Of a DNA stretch of 64,000 bases, positions 9,301 through 17,573 are shown piece after piece (the first letter of the stretch is position 1; every line of letters starts with the position of its first letter). The position numbers and the translations under genes were made by a program. A model generated the notes under the pieces. It was not told where the DNA came from. It did no database searches and saw only the letters and a list, made by a program, of their open reading frames with translations. The stretch lies in assembly GCF_014268445.2 (NCBI RefSeq), contig NZ_CP077089.1:2163501-2227500 (forward strand), in the 5' to 3' direction. This stretch comes from Pseudomonas tensinigenes (GTDB lineage: Bacteria; Pseudomonadota; Gammaproteobacteria; Pseudomonadales; Pseudomonadaceae).

Positions 9301-11130
9301 AAAACCCTGCCCGACGGCCTCAAGGTTTTTTATCAATACGACCGCCTCGGCCGACTGATCAGTGTCGACGACGGCCAGCAACACCCGCTGGCCTTCGAGT
9401 ACGACCGTCAGGACCGGCTGATCACCGAACATCAGGGCTGGGGCACCCTGCGCTACAGCTACGACGCCTGCGGCCAACTCCAGCGCATGCGCCTGCCGGA
9501 CAACAGCAAACTCGACTATCACTACGCCAAGGGCGGGGCGCTGGCCGCCATCGATCTCAATGGCGCATCGCTGACCCGGCATGTCTACCAGTCGGGCCGC
9601 GAACAACAACGCCAGCAAGGTCTGCTGCTCAGCGAATATGCCTACGACGACCAGGGCCGTTTGCTCGCCCACGCTGTAGGCCATCAGCATGATTCACTGT
9701 ACCGCCGCGATTATGCCTACAGCGCCAACGGCAATCTGGCGCACATCGCCGACAGCCGCCACGGCCAGCGTACCTACGGCTACGACGCCCTCGATCGCGT
9801 GATCAGCGTTCGTCACTCACGCGACGAACTGCCGGAAAGCTTCGCCCACGACCCGGCCGGCAACCTGCTGATGCAGGACCGCCCCGGCCCCAGCCAGATC
9901 AAGGGCAACCGCCTGCTGATGCAGGGCGACCGCCATTACGACTACGACGCCTTCGGCAACCTGATCCGCGAACGTCGCGGCCGCGCGCAGACTCTCGTCA
10001 CCGAATACCGCTACGACAGCCAACACCGCCTGATCGGCCTGACCCGCCCCGACGGACAAACCGCGTCTTACAAGTACGACGCCTTCGGCCGACGTATCAG
10101 CAAAACCGTCAACGGCGAGACCACCGAGTTCTTCTGGCAAGGCGACCACCTCGTCGCCGAAAGCAGCGAAAACGAATACCGCAGCTACGTCTACGAACCC
10201 GGCACCTTCCGCCCGCTCGCCTTGCTCGACGGCAAAGGCCCGAAAAAAGCCTGCCCGTTTTATTATCAACTCGACCACCTCGGCACCCCGCAAGAACTCA
10301 CCGACTACAGCGGCGACATCGTCTGGTCGGCGCAATACGACGCCTACGGCAAAGTCGCCGCACTGACCCTGGCCGGCGAAGACTACCTGAACCAACCGCT
10401 GCGCTTTCAGGGGCAGTATTTCGATGGCGAAAGCGGACTGCATTACAACCGGCACCGGTACTACGACCCGAGATTGGGGCGGTATCTGACGCCGGATCCG
10501 ATCAAGTTGGCCGGTGGGCTGAATCAGTACCAGTACGTGCCGAATCCGACGGGGTGGGTGGATCCGTTGGGGTTGACGTCGAACTGTCCGCCGCCGAAAA
10601 AGCCGGGTTGTAAGGTGTCGGGTGGGAGTAGTGGGGCTAAGGTTAATGAAGGTGAACCTGCACTGCCGAAGATGACTGCGCAGGAGCGTAGGGCGAGGAT
10701 TGATGAACTGGCTGAAGAAAACGCATACCGACGTTTGCATGAAATGGAGGATCCACAAAATGGAGAGCATTTTTTAGAAAAACACGGCGCCCAAACAACC
10801 CTACAGTCTCAGTTTGAAAGAATTACTTCAGGCAGAAATCCAACGACTGGTGTTGTAGAGACCTACATAGGTGGATCAAAAAACGGACAGCCTAAAATCC
10901 CAAGCGCGGCCACTCATTTTTTCAGTCATAGAGACCAGTTAAATGCTATCTATAGAGCGAAACTAATACTTCGTCAAACCGATCTCCAAACGTCTAGAAG
11001 ACCTATGGATATGGGGAAAATAATCGGGGAAGGTTATACGAAAGACGGAGTATACGGGCAGCAAAAGAAAGCTGTTGTTATTCTTAGAGCAAATGGCGAC
11101 ACCGTAACTTCGTATGCGGATTTTGATTGA
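6367..11130 (+). CDS. Rhs/YD-repeat polymorphic toxin with variable C-terminal tip
   Basis: A 1587-residue protein. Residues 1-400 are a non-repetitive N-terminal region with hydrophobic stretches at about 277-310, then a DUF6531-like segment (FTCTNGCPVSMVTGEEL, about 395-415). Roughly 500-1340 are YD repeats of the type YDxxGRL.xxxxxDG, which form the Rhs cocoon. The core ends with RYYDPRLGRYLTPDPIKLAG and, at about 1399-1403, DPLGL, the usual self-cleavage and junction site. The last about 180 residues are the toxin tip; base composition becomes much more AT-rich from about 10675. The tip has HFLEKHG and ATHFFSHRDQLNAI motifs and a C-terminal VTSYAD. Inference: a BECR-type RNase or similar, unproven. 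No VgrG, PAAR or Hcp gene lies nearby, so it is an orphan. Confidence 0.9.
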   Translation: MDAVTRIEQALDSFPATLSLYREQLKHWASRAADEVSHAADLPSLMGMERVIRFGSDSTVVSSTDNEFFSGVVQCPESGPMLIESKFESVYDIPLGNIVVDVIAMDGGATTPITLDAQGKGSFKGVPGKFYRVLVHSDVTPDQVEDLFKAYDGLTAELDGWLRSEWQGFKPQWSQSVATAAGNGMLAGSWAAIEGVWDSIGLLSDILKDPGAFAERLGEGATQLMALAATAPDVMEKLQLLVSDEAALCLLLRTASLWLEMLPPSEIAGKTAEAASMMMVQLLIDVLISLVLTFVSGGAGIAYLTLRLADRAVQLLSAVKRLVQAMFGIVEGFIKYVDQYKSVAARGIAAGVKKGRMQLRWNAQRNTLLKKDEPHDDSPDQAKNPNGDSADCVPFTCTNGCPVSMVTGEELLTLSDAVLDGVLPFEFTRLYRSSAAEIDIGLGFGWSHSLAHRLEFENDFVVWVDHENRRTRFPLPSVERPAIHNSLSRAAIFLGDEPEELILALAGETARFYHFRTGRLTAISDAYGNRLTVQRDRSDRVQRLDNGAGRSLLLRYDRAQLLGVDYQVFREGAWSTEQALVSYRYDAYQHLIEASNAVGDSERYDYDDAHVILQRQLAGGASFFWEWERSGKAARCVRHWASFSQMDTRYVWNDDGSVAVHYVDGTEEVYVHDERARLVRKVEADGGEQLKAYDSSGRLIAEQDALGAVTEYRYDELGRLIALIPPDEAPTSYEYRNGFLYRRSRGEAVWIYRRNAEGDVTEAVDPDGQVTHYYYDTRGQLLSIRYPDSSRHRLVWNVLGQLTEETLPDGGVRRFSYDALGRRTTTADEHGAVTRQHWDAAGRLAQTTFPTGSTRAYSYGAYGQVTAERDELGRITRYEYDDDLHLVSRRINPDGTRVQYRYDHAQLLLTEIENESGEKYRLDYTPTGLIRQESGFDGRRTAYAYDLNGHLLEKTEFGDDGSCLLTAYERDAAGRLLAKTLPDGLKVFYQYDRLGRLISVDDGQQHPLAFEYDRQDRLITEHQGWGTLRYSYDACGQLQRMRLPDNSKLDYHYAKGGALAAIDLNGASLTRHVYQSGREQQRQQGLLLSEYAYDDQGRLLAHAVGHQHDSLYRRDYAYSANGNLAHIADSRHGQRTYGYDALDRVISVRHSRDELPESFAHDPAGNLLMQDRPGPSQIKGNRLLMQGDRHYDYDAFGNLIRERRGRAQTLVTEYRYDSQHRLIGLTRPDGQTASYKYDAFGRRISKTVNGETTEFFWQGDHLVAESSENEYRSYVYEPGTFRPLALLDGKGPKKACPFYYQLDHLGTPQELTDYSGDIVWSAQYDAYGKVAALTLAGEDYLNQPLRFQGQYFDGESGLHYNRHRYYDPRLGRYLTPDPIKLAGGLNQYQYVPNPTGWVDPLGLTSNCPPPKKPGCKVSGGSSGAKVNEGEPALPKMTAQERRARIDELAEENAYRRLHEMEDPQNGEHFLEKHGAQTTLQSQFERITSGRNPTTGVVETYIGGSKNGQPKIPSAATHFFSHRDQLNAIYRAKLILRQTDLQTSRRPMDMGKIIGEGYTKDGVYGQQKKAVVILRANGDTVTSYADFD

Positions 11131-11489
11131 TGAAAAATTTATATAAAATTGTGGATGTAAAAAATTTGTTGTTTGTTTTTGATATCGAAAATACTTTTGA
11201 TCTCGAGCGAGAGCGATTAATAGTCGAAAAAAACATAAATGATCCCCGGCAGTTAACAGAACTGTTCGATGCTTTATTAAAGCCGGAATTTTATGAGTAC
11301 ACAGATGCTGAGCAAGAATCTCTCATAGATACAGTCGATCATTTTTTGAAGGAGGATGACGATTTTGATCGTGTATTTAATCGAATGACGACATATTTTG
11401 ATGATGAGGTTACGGATAGGCCAAGTTTCATGAGGACTTTGCTGGGGTGCTTGAAAAAATATCGAAGCGAAAAAAACTCTGGCTATTGA
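11130..11489 (+). CDS. Probable immunity protein for the Rhs toxin tip
   Basis: A 119-residue acidic, AT-rich gene whose ATG overlaps the rhs stop codon (TGATG). The protein is rich in D, E, F and L (LFVFDIENTFDLERERL, then DHFLKEDDDFDRVFNRM) and has no signal peptide, as expected of a cytoplasmic immunity protein. The base composition matches the toxin tip and not the chromosomal backbone, so the tip and this gene probably moved in together. I do not recognise the immunity family. Function is inferred from position, size, acidity and composition. Confidence 0.75.
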   Translation: MKNLYKIVDVKNLLFVFDIENTFDLERERLIVEKNINDPRQLTELFDALLKPEFYEYTDAEQESLIDTVDHFLKEDDDFDRVFNRMTTYFDDEVTDRPSFMRTLLGCLKKYRSEKNSGY

Positions 11490-11558
11490 AGTTTCAGTTT
11501 TACAATATGCAATGAGAGAGCGGCACCTTTTGCGAGCAGTACGGCCCTCACGCGGGTT

Positions 11559-13343
11559 TTAAACGACTAGTTGCGACGTCTGATGTGCCGACGCTGTCGT
11601 AGCGTCGAGTACATGCACGCTATACCCCGGAACATTCTTCGCATGATGCTTCGCCTGCGAAGCCATTTCCGCGAGTTGGCTGGCATCGAGGTGTGCGCAG
11701 GCTTCGGGATGTAGATGCACGACGCCAATGGACAGTGACAACAACGGAAACTCCTGCCGCACCCCTTGGCGATTCGGCGCAATAAAACATCCAGCCTCAA
11801 GGTGTTCGGGGCGGTAGAAGCGTCGGCATTGGCTCTGAAAGTCATCAAGCAGTTGATTGAGTCGTTTGCGCCAGTCTTCGGGGCCGAGGACGAGCAGGAA
11901 GTCGTCGCCGCCAATATGGCCGACGAAGTCGCGGGAGGGGTCGACCCGTTCATTCAGGCATTGCGCCAGACACAGCAGAACTTCATCACCCCTTCCGTAG
12001 CCGTAGATATCATTGAAGGGTTTGAAACTGTCGATGTCGACGTAGCAAATAACTGACTCTCGTCCCTGCTGCAGCAACCGCGTCAAGCATTGCTGAATCG
12101 GCACGTTGCCGGGCAGCAGGGTTAGCGGGTTGGCGTAGCGCGCCTGCTGGATTTTCAGTTCGGTAATCAGTTTAAGCACGTCGATCACCCTGCCAAGGCC
12201 GAGGTAGCCGCCGTTAAGGGTGATGATGAAGTCCTCTTCGATGCGTTGGCGGGCGCGGCTGGTGATCAGGCGGCTGACCTGTTGCAGCGACTGGCTCATT
12301 TCCACGGCGAGGAAATCGTCGTTCATCAGGCGGCTGATCGGTTTGCGTGCAAACAGGTCGGTGGCGAACGGTTTGAGCAGGGCATCGGACAGGGAATGAC
12401 GATGGACGATGCCGCAGGGTTGGCCTTGTTCGTCGAGTACCGCCAGTGAATTGAGGTTGGCCTGGCGGCGGAAGGCTTCCAGTACGGTGGCGGTTGGCGT
12501 GTCGCGATTCACGGCCGGCTGATCGTTGAGCAGGGCGCTGAGGTCGCTGCCTTCGTCGTTCAGCGCAACGCTGCTGCTGTCGTGTTTGGGCATCAAGGCG
12601 CGGGCATCGCGCGGTGGGTGTTCCTGGGGGCGGCCAAGCAGGTAGCCCTGCACCAGATCGACGCCCATTTCAGTCAGCACCGCGAGTTCTTCCGGCAACT
12701 CGATGCCTTCGGCGATGACTTGCGCGCGCGAGGCTTTGGCGATTTGCAGGATGGAGCCGACGAACTCGCGCTTCAACGCGTCCTGGTGAATGCCATCGAT
12801 GAAGTGCCGATCGATCTTCACGTAGTCCGGGCGCAGTTCGGACCATAACCGCAGGCTCGAATAGCCGGCACCGAGATCATCAAGTGCAATCGAAAACCCC
12901 ATGGCTCGATAGTGATGCAAGGCCGTTTGCAGTAACTGGAAATCGTCGATCGGTGTTTGTTCAGTCAGCTCGATGACGACCTGACTGGGTGGAATGCCGA
13001 AATCCTGCAGCAACTGCAACGTGCGCCCCGGTTGATGGGCGGCTTCAAGCAAGGATTCCGGCGAGACGTTGAGAAACAGTTTGCCCGGCAGTTGCTGCTC
13101 GTTGAAGCGCCGGCAAGCGCTCTGGCGGCAGGCGATTTCCAGTTCGCTCAAACGCCCGGCCTGACGGGCCACGGCGAACAGTGCGATCGGCGAGTGAAGA
13201 GGGCTGTTGGAAGGGCCGCGCGTGAGCGCTTCGTAGCCGAGAATGCGCCGTTCCGAGAGACTGATGATCGGTTGGAACAGGCTGTGTAAACCGCTTTGAG
13301 TCAGGATCGAGCTCAAGGCACTCAGCTGTTCGGTCGTGGTCAT
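11559..13343 (-). CDS. EAL-CBS-GGDEF c-di-GMP protein
   Basis: A 594-residue cytoplasmic protein. The order is EAL domain (about 15-245), two CBS domains (about 265-395) and GGDEF domain (about 405-565). EAL catalytic features are present: EAL at 38-40, LNVSP with N92, IELTE near 125, DDLGAGYSS near 155, KIDR near 176, AEGIE near 211 and QGYLLGRP. The GGDEF signature is GGDDF (478-482), with D in place of the catalytic E, so cyclase activity is doubtful. Inference: mainly a phosphodiesterase controlled by nucleotide binding at the CBS pair. ATG at 13343 was chosen over a TTG five codons upstream; CAGAGA precedes it. There are no membrane segments. It stands alone. Confidence 0.88.
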   Translation of the reverse strand: MTTTEQLSALSSILTQSGLHSLFQPIISLSERRILGYEALTRGPSNSPLHSPIALFAVARQAGRLSELEIACRQSACRRFNEQQLPGKLFLNVSPESLLEAAHQPGRTLQLLQDFGIPPSQVVIELTEQTPIDDFQLLQTALHHYRAMGFSIALDDLGAGYSSLRLWSELRPDYVKIDRHFIDGIHQDALKREFVGSILQIAKASRAQVIAEGIELPEELAVLTEMGVDLVQGYLLGRPQEHPPRDARALMPKHDSSSVALNDEGSDLSALLNDQPAVNRDTPTATVLEAFRRQANLNSLAVLDEQGQPCGIVHRHSLSDALLKPFATDLFARKPISRLMNDDFLAVEMSQSLQQVSRLITSRARQRIEEDFIITLNGGYLGLGRVIDVLKLITELKIQQARYANPLTLLPGNVPIQQCLTRLLQQGRESVICYVDIDSFKPFNDIYGYGRGDEVLLCLAQCLNERVDPSRDFVGHIGGDDFLLVLGPEDWRKRLNQLLDDFQSQCRRFYRPEHLEAGCFIAPNRQGVRQEFPLLSLSIGVVHLHPEACAHLDASQLAEMASQAKHHAKNVPGYSVHVLDATTASAHQTSQLVV

Positions 13344-13363
13344 GGCAATCTCTGGCAATAAAA

Positions 13364-13410
13364 AAAGGACTGGGAGCGCTCTCGATGAAGAGAGTGGTTC
13401 CCAGTCCTTT
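13364..13410 (-). terminator. Intrinsic terminator of prc
   Basis: On the minus strand AAAGGACTGGGA pairs with TCCCAGTCCTTT, with an inner partial stem, followed by a T-run. It sits between the prc stop and the EAL gene start, so it isolates the two minus-strand genes. Confidence 0.85.
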
Positions 13411-13477
13411 ATTGCACGACAGAATGATGACTGTTTGATGACGATCCGGGGATCGTCAGCACTAAATTGCCATCACC

Positions 13478-15562
13478 TTACTTCTTGGCCACCTGATTGC
13501 TCAGCTTCAGGTAATCCAGCAGGACGCGCCCGGTTTCACTCAGGTAGGCATCGTCTTCTGGTTTGACCTTGTCCGGGTCGGCGGCCGCGAGGGCGTCCTC
13601 GTCTTCTTTCTTCAGCTCTTTGAGCGGCTCTTCGCCTTTGGCTTTGCGACGGATGTTTTCCATCGCCAGTTGCTTGGCGTCGATGTCGTTGTGCTGGGCA
13701 CGGCGCTCGGCTTCGTTGAGGCTGACGGTTTTTTCTTCCATCAGTTTCTGCGCCAGGGCCAGCTTGTCACGGATGAACACGAACTCGGCATCCTTGGCGG
13801 TGCGGGTGTCATGTTCGGATTTGAGCTGGGCCAGGAATGGCTTGAACGGATCGGCTGCCGGTTTGATCGCCGCGCGGATGGTGTCCCACGGCATGGCTTC
13901 CGGCAGTGCGCTCTCGCCGATTTCCTTGGTGTCGATCAGCGACGGGTAGTCGATGTCCGGCAATACGCCCTGATGCTGGGTGCTCTGACCGGAGACCCGG
14001 TAGAACTTGGCCAGAGTCAGTTTCAGTTCGCCATGGTTGAGCGGCTGAATGGTCTGCACGGTGCCTTTACCGAAGGTCTGGCCACCGATGATCAGCGCGC
14101 GGTGATAGTCCTGCATGGCGCCGGCGAAGATCTCCGAAGCCGAGGCGGACAAGCGGTTGACCAGCAACGCCATCGGACCTTTGTAGAACGCGCCCGGGTT
14201 TTCATCTTCGAGTACGTCGACACGGCCATCGGCATTACGCACGAGTACGGTCGGGCCTTTGTCGATGAACAGACTGGTCAGCTCGGTGGCTTCCTGTAGG
14301 GAACCGCCGCCGTTGTTGCGCAGGTCGATGACCACGCCGTCGACTTTGTCTTTCTGCAGCTCGGTGAGCAGCTTCTTGACGTCGCGGGTGGTGCTCTTGT
14401 AATCCGGATCACCGGCACGGAACGCCTTGAAGTCGAGGTAGAAGGCCGGGATCTCGATCACGCCGAGCTTGTAGTCCTTGCCGTCCTGTTTCAGGTTGAG
14501 CACGGACTTCTTCACGGCCTGATCTTCGAGCTTCACCGCTTCACGGGTGATCGGCACGATCTTGGTGGTCTGGTCGTTCGGCGCATTGCTCGCCGGAATC
14601 ACTTCCAGACGCACCACGGTGCCTTTCGGGCCGCGGATCAGCTTGACCACTTCGTCCAGACGCCAGCCGACCACGTCGACCATCTCTTTGTTGCCTTGGG
14701 CAACGCCGATGATCTTGTCGGCCGGGGCGACCTGCTTGGTCTTGTCGGCCGGGCCTGCCGGCACCAGACGCACGACTTTCACCTGGTCGTTGTCGCTCTG
14801 CAACACGGCACCGATGCCCTCGAGGGACAGGCTCATGTTGATGTCGAAGTTTTCCGCGTTATCTGGCGACAGATAGTTGGTGTGCGGATCGTACGACATG
14901 GCGAAGGTGTTGATGTACGCCTGGAAGATGTCTTCCGGACGGGTCTGGTCCAGGCGCGCCAACTGATTCTTGTAGCGCTTGGTCAGGGTTTCCTGGATCT
15001 GTTTCGGCTCTTTGCCGGCGATCTTCATCCGCAGCACTTCGTCCTTGACGCGTTTGCGCCACAGGTCGTCGAGTTCAGCCGTGGATTTGAGCCAAGGGGC
15101 GTCCTTGCGATCGATCAGCAAGGTCTCCTTGGTGGTGAAGTCCATCTTGTCGACGCCTTTGTTCAGCTCGGCAAGGGCGAAGTCCAGCCGCGACTTGACG
15201 CGGTCCAGATAGCGTTTGTAGATGGTGAACCCGGCGTTGAGGTCGCCGCTTTTGAGGAAGTCGTCGAACTGGGTCTTCCACTTGTCGAATTCGGTGATGT
15301 CGCTGGCCATGAAGTAGCTGCGCGACGGATCCAGCAGCTTGAGGTAGCTGTCGTAGATGATCACCGAGCGCGCATCGTCAAGCGGCGGCTTGCTGTAGTG
15401 GTGACGCTTGAGCAACTCGACGACGTTCAGGCTGGCGATGACTTCATCGCGATCAGGCTGCAATTTGTCCCAGCTGTTGGCTGCGAATGTATTGCCCGAC
15501 ACCGGCAACAAACCGATACCGATGAAAAGAGCGAGGGCGGTGCTGGGGAGCAAATGCTTCAT
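13478..15562 (-). CDS. prc: Tail-specific periplasmic protease (C-terminal processing protease)
   Basis: A 694-residue protein with signal peptide MKHLLPSTALALFIGIGLLP. It has an N-terminal helical domain, a PDZ domain (about 225-320; LSLEGIGAVLQSDND, then GPADKTKQVAPADKI) and an S41 protease domain with the Ser/Lys pair in NRLSASASEIFAG and GGQTFGKGTVQ. The C-terminal tail (DUF3340-like, charged helices with REAERR/EEPLKEL character) matches the E. coli Prc type at 680 residues. Known role: degrades ssrA-tagged and misfolded periplasmic proteins, trims murein hydrolases and cleaves MucA-pathway or anti-sigma proteins in pseudomonads. The ATG at 15562 was preferred to one 11 codons upstream because it gives a proper signal peptide. 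Confidence 0.93.
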   Translation of the reverse strand: MKHLLPSTALALFIGIGLLPVSGNTFAANSWDKLQPDRDEVIASLNVVELLKRHHYSKPPLDDARSVIIYDSYLKLLDPSRSYFMASDITEFDKWKTQFDDFLKSGDLNAGFTIYKRYLDRVKSRLDFALAELNKGVDKMDFTTKETLLIDRKDAPWLKSTAELDDLWRKRVKDEVLRMKIAGKEPKQIQETLTKRYKNQLARLDQTRPEDIFQAYINTFAMSYDPHTNYLSPDNAENFDINMSLSLEGIGAVLQSDNDQVKVVRLVPAGPADKTKQVAPADKIIGVAQGNKEMVDVVGWRLDEVVKLIRGPKGTVVRLEVIPASNAPNDQTTKIVPITREAVKLEDQAVKKSVLNLKQDGKDYKLGVIEIPAFYLDFKAFRAGDPDYKSTTRDVKKLLTELQKDKVDGVVIDLRNNGGGSLQEATELTSLFIDKGPTVLVRNADGRVDVLEDENPGAFYKGPMALLVNRLSASASEIFAGAMQDYHRALIIGGQTFGKGTVQTIQPLNHGELKLTLAKFYRVSGQSTQHQGVLPDIDYPSLIDTKEIGESALPEAMPWDTIRAAIKPAADPFKPFLAQLKSEHDTRTAKDAEFVFIRDKLALAQKLMEEKTVSLNEAERRAQHNDIDAKQLAMENIRRKAKGEEPLKELKKEDEDALAAADPDKVKPEDDAYLSETGRVLLDYLKLSNQVAKK

Positions 15563-15700
15563 GCTGATTCGACGCGGGGACAATTGATAACGCATATTAG
15601 GCCGTCTTTGAAGTCGCCGGTTCTACGAGAGCCGGTCGCATAATGCAAAAAGCCCGGCGCTACAGCTTCGGGCTCAGTCCAGACTCACTATGGAGGCACT

Positions 15701-16663
15701 GTGAAGGCATTGCAAGGCGTTGACGGTCAAGTGGCATGGGTTGAAGAGCCGAGTCCTACGTGCGATGTAGGACAAGTCCGCATCCGAGTGGCGGCAGCGG
15801 GCCTCAATCGCGCCGATTTATTACAGAAAGCAGGGCTTTATCCGCCACCGCCAGGGGCCAGCCAAGTGCTCGGTCTTGAGTGCTCCGGGGTCATCAGCGA
15901 GGTCGGCGCGGGCAGTGCGTGGCAGGTCGGCGATCGGGTTTGCGCCTTGCTGGCCGGGGGCGGGATGGCCGAAGAGGTGGTGGTCGACGGGCGGCACGTG
16001 CTGCCGGTTCCCGAAGGCGTCTCGCTGATCGAGGCGGCGGCATTGCCCGAGGTTTACGCAACAGTCTGGCTGAATGTGTTTCAACTTGCGGCGCTCAAAC
16101 CGGGTGAGAAAGTTCTCTTGCACGCCGGCGCAAGTGGAATCGGTTCAGCCGCCATTCAGTTGTGCAAGGCGTTTGGCAATCCGTGCTGGGTCAGCGTCGG
16201 TTCGGCCGAGCGTCTGGCTTACTGTGAGGCGCTGGGTGCGCAGGGCGGGGTGGTGCGCACCGATGATCTGGAGAGTCTGCGTGATTTCGGGCCGTTCAAT
16301 GTGATTCTCGATCCGGTCGGCGGCAATTATTCGGCGCTGAACCTGAAGCTGATGGCGCTGGATGGGCGCTGGGTGTTGATCGGTTTGATGGGCGGGCGTG
16401 AGGCTAAGCTGGATCTGGCGCAGGTTTTGGCCAAGCGTGTGCAACTGCTGGGCTCGACGTTGCGCAGCCGCGACGATCAGTTCAAGGCGGATCTGTTGAG
16501 TGATCTGGGCCAGCAGGTGTGGCCTTTGTTCGCCGAAGGGCGGTTGAGTCCGCAGTTGGCCAAGGCGTTTGCGGTGAAGGATGCCGAGGCGGCGTTTGCG
16601 GAGTTGGCGAGTAATACCGTTTCTGGAAAATTGGTATTGGTGATTGACGAAAGTCTGAGCTGA
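15701..16663 (+). CDS. NAD(P)H quinone oxidoreductase, zinc-free MDR family
   Basis: A 320-residue medium-chain dehydrogenase/reductase with GTG start preceded by TGGAGG. The GroES-like N-terminus (residues 1-120) lacks the zinc-ligand cysteines. The Rossmann fold has the cofactor motif HAGASGIGSAAIQ (about 143-155). It matches the PIG3/quinone-oxidoreductase subfamily (NRADLLQKAGLYPPPPGAS). Known role: one-electron or two-electron reduction of quinones with NADPH. It is divergent from prc; pseudomonads keep these two genes next to each other, but no shared function is established. Confidence 0.9.
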   Translation: MKALQGVDGQVAWVEEPSPTCDVGQVRIRVAAAGLNRADLLQKAGLYPPPPGASQVLGLECSGVISEVGAGSAWQVGDRVCALLAGGGMAEEVVVDGRHVLPVPEGVSLIEAAALPEVYATVWLNVFQLAALKPGEKVLLHAGASGIGSAAIQLCKAFGNPCWVSVGSAERLAYCEALGAQGGVVRTDDLESLRDFGPFNVILDPVGGNYSALNLKLMALDGRWVLIGLMGGREAKLDLAQVLAKRVQLLGSTLRSRDDQFKADLLSDLGQQVWPLFAEGRLSPQLAKAFAVKDAEAAFAELASNTVSGKLVLVIDESLS

Positions 16664-16679
16664 GATCAAGGCAAAAAGC

Positions 16680-16712
16680 CCCTCACCCTAACCCTCTCCC
16701 AAAGGGAGAGGG
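16680..16712. repeat. Short intergenic palindromic repeat (CCTCACCCTAACCCTCTCCC type)
   Basis: CCCTCACCCTAA followed by CCCTCTCCC AAA GGGAGAGGG, a 9-bp stem. This sequence is a common dispersed intergenic repeat of pseudomonads and xanthomonads. It may double as the terminator of the quinone oxidoreductase gene. The remaining bases to 16808 show nothing else. Confidence 0.6.
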
Positions 16713-16808
16713 GACTGAACGGGTTGTTCTGTCGGGCTACATCGACCTGACACATGGAGTTGAACTCAGGTTCGGGGTGTCAGCCTGCAATTGCAGATTA
16801 AATCTTTG

Positions 16809-17462
16809 TCATTTCCAGAGATGGATTGGCCAGTTGGCCTTTTCGGCGTGCTCCAGCAGCACTGGGTCCGGATTCACCACGTGCGGGAAATCTACCTTCA
16901 ACAGCAACGGCAGATCATTGCGTGAGTCGGAATAGAAACTCGCACCTTCCAGGTTCTCTTCTTCAGCATCCAGCCATTCCAGCAAACGGGTGATCTTGCC
17001 TTCGCGGTAGGTCAGGGTGCCAACGGTATGCCCACTGTAAACGCCGTGGGCGACTTCCAGTTCGATGCCGAGAATTTCATCGATGCCCAGTCGATCGGCG
17101 ATCGGTCTGACCAGGTGCGTGCCCGACGCCGAGATCACCAGAATCCGGTCTCCGGCCTTGCGGTGGGCGGCGATGGTCTTGGTCGCGTCGCTGAAGATGA
17201 TCGGTTCGATGAAGTCTTCAACCCATGGCCCGACCAGGTGCTCGACTTCTTCCGGCGTGCGCCCGATCAGCGGTTCGAGGCTGAACTCCATGTAGTCTTC
17301 CATGCGCAATTTGCCATGGCTGTAGGCGTCCATCAGTTCGTTGTTCTTGCGCATGAACGATTCAGGATCGACCCAGCCCAGGCGCCCCATTTGCTCGCTC
17401 CAGAGGGTGGCGCAGTCGCCGTGGATCAAGGTTTCGTCCAGATCAAAAATTGCCAAAGCCAT
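16809..17462 (-). CDS. HAD-superfamily subfamily IB hydrolase
   Basis: A 217-residue soluble protein. Motif I is FDLDETL (residues 6-12) with both aspartates; motif II is VISASGT (about 109-115); motif III/IV is the lysine region and SFYSDSRNDLPLL (about 176-188). The helical cap between motifs I and II places it in the IB group with phosphoserine phosphatase and histidinol phosphatase-like enzymes. The physiological substrate cannot be read; a phosphomonoester is expected. GGAGAGAACCG precedes the ATG. It is a single gene. Confidence 0.88.
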   Translation of the reverse strand: MALAIFDLDETLIHGDCATLWSEQMGRLGWVDPESFMRKNNELMDAYSHGKLRMEDYMEFSLEPLIGRTPEEVEHLVGPWVEDFIEPIIFSDATKTIAAHRKAGDRILVISASGTHLVRPIADRLGIDEILGIELEVAHGVYSGHTVGTLTYREGKITRLLEWLDAEEENLEGASFYSDSRNDLPLLLKVDFPHVVNPDPVLLEHAEKANWPIHLWK

Positions 17463-17479
17463 CGGTTCTCTCCGAGAAC

Positions 17480-17571
17480 AGCTGCGAGCTACAAGCGTCG
17501 AGCTGCAAGAATTGAAATCAGTTACGCCGCAGTCTACAACTTGAAGCTTGTAGCTCGAAGCTTGCAGCTGC
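17480..17571. repeat. Inverted repeat with AGCTTGTAGCTCGAAGCTTG core
   Basis: CAGCTGCGAGCTACAAGC on the left pairs with GCTTGTAGCTCGAAGCTTGCAGCTGC on the right, separated by about 40 bases. Sequences of the type GCAGCTTGAAGCTTGTAGCTC recur between genes in fluorescent pseudomonads. It lies between the ABC operon end and the HAD gene and could form a hairpin downstream of the ABC ATPase gene. Confidence 0.6.
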
Positions 17572-17573
17572 TT

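Noticed and set aside
6337..9690. Two long open frames antisense to rhs (681 and 402 aa)
   Set aside because: They mirror the YD-repeat codon pattern of rhs, have no family similarity, no ribosome site, and the opposite strand encodes a clear Rhs protein.
14696..15643. Plus-strand frame of 315 aa opposite prc
   Set aside because: It is antisense to Prc and lacks any family signature.
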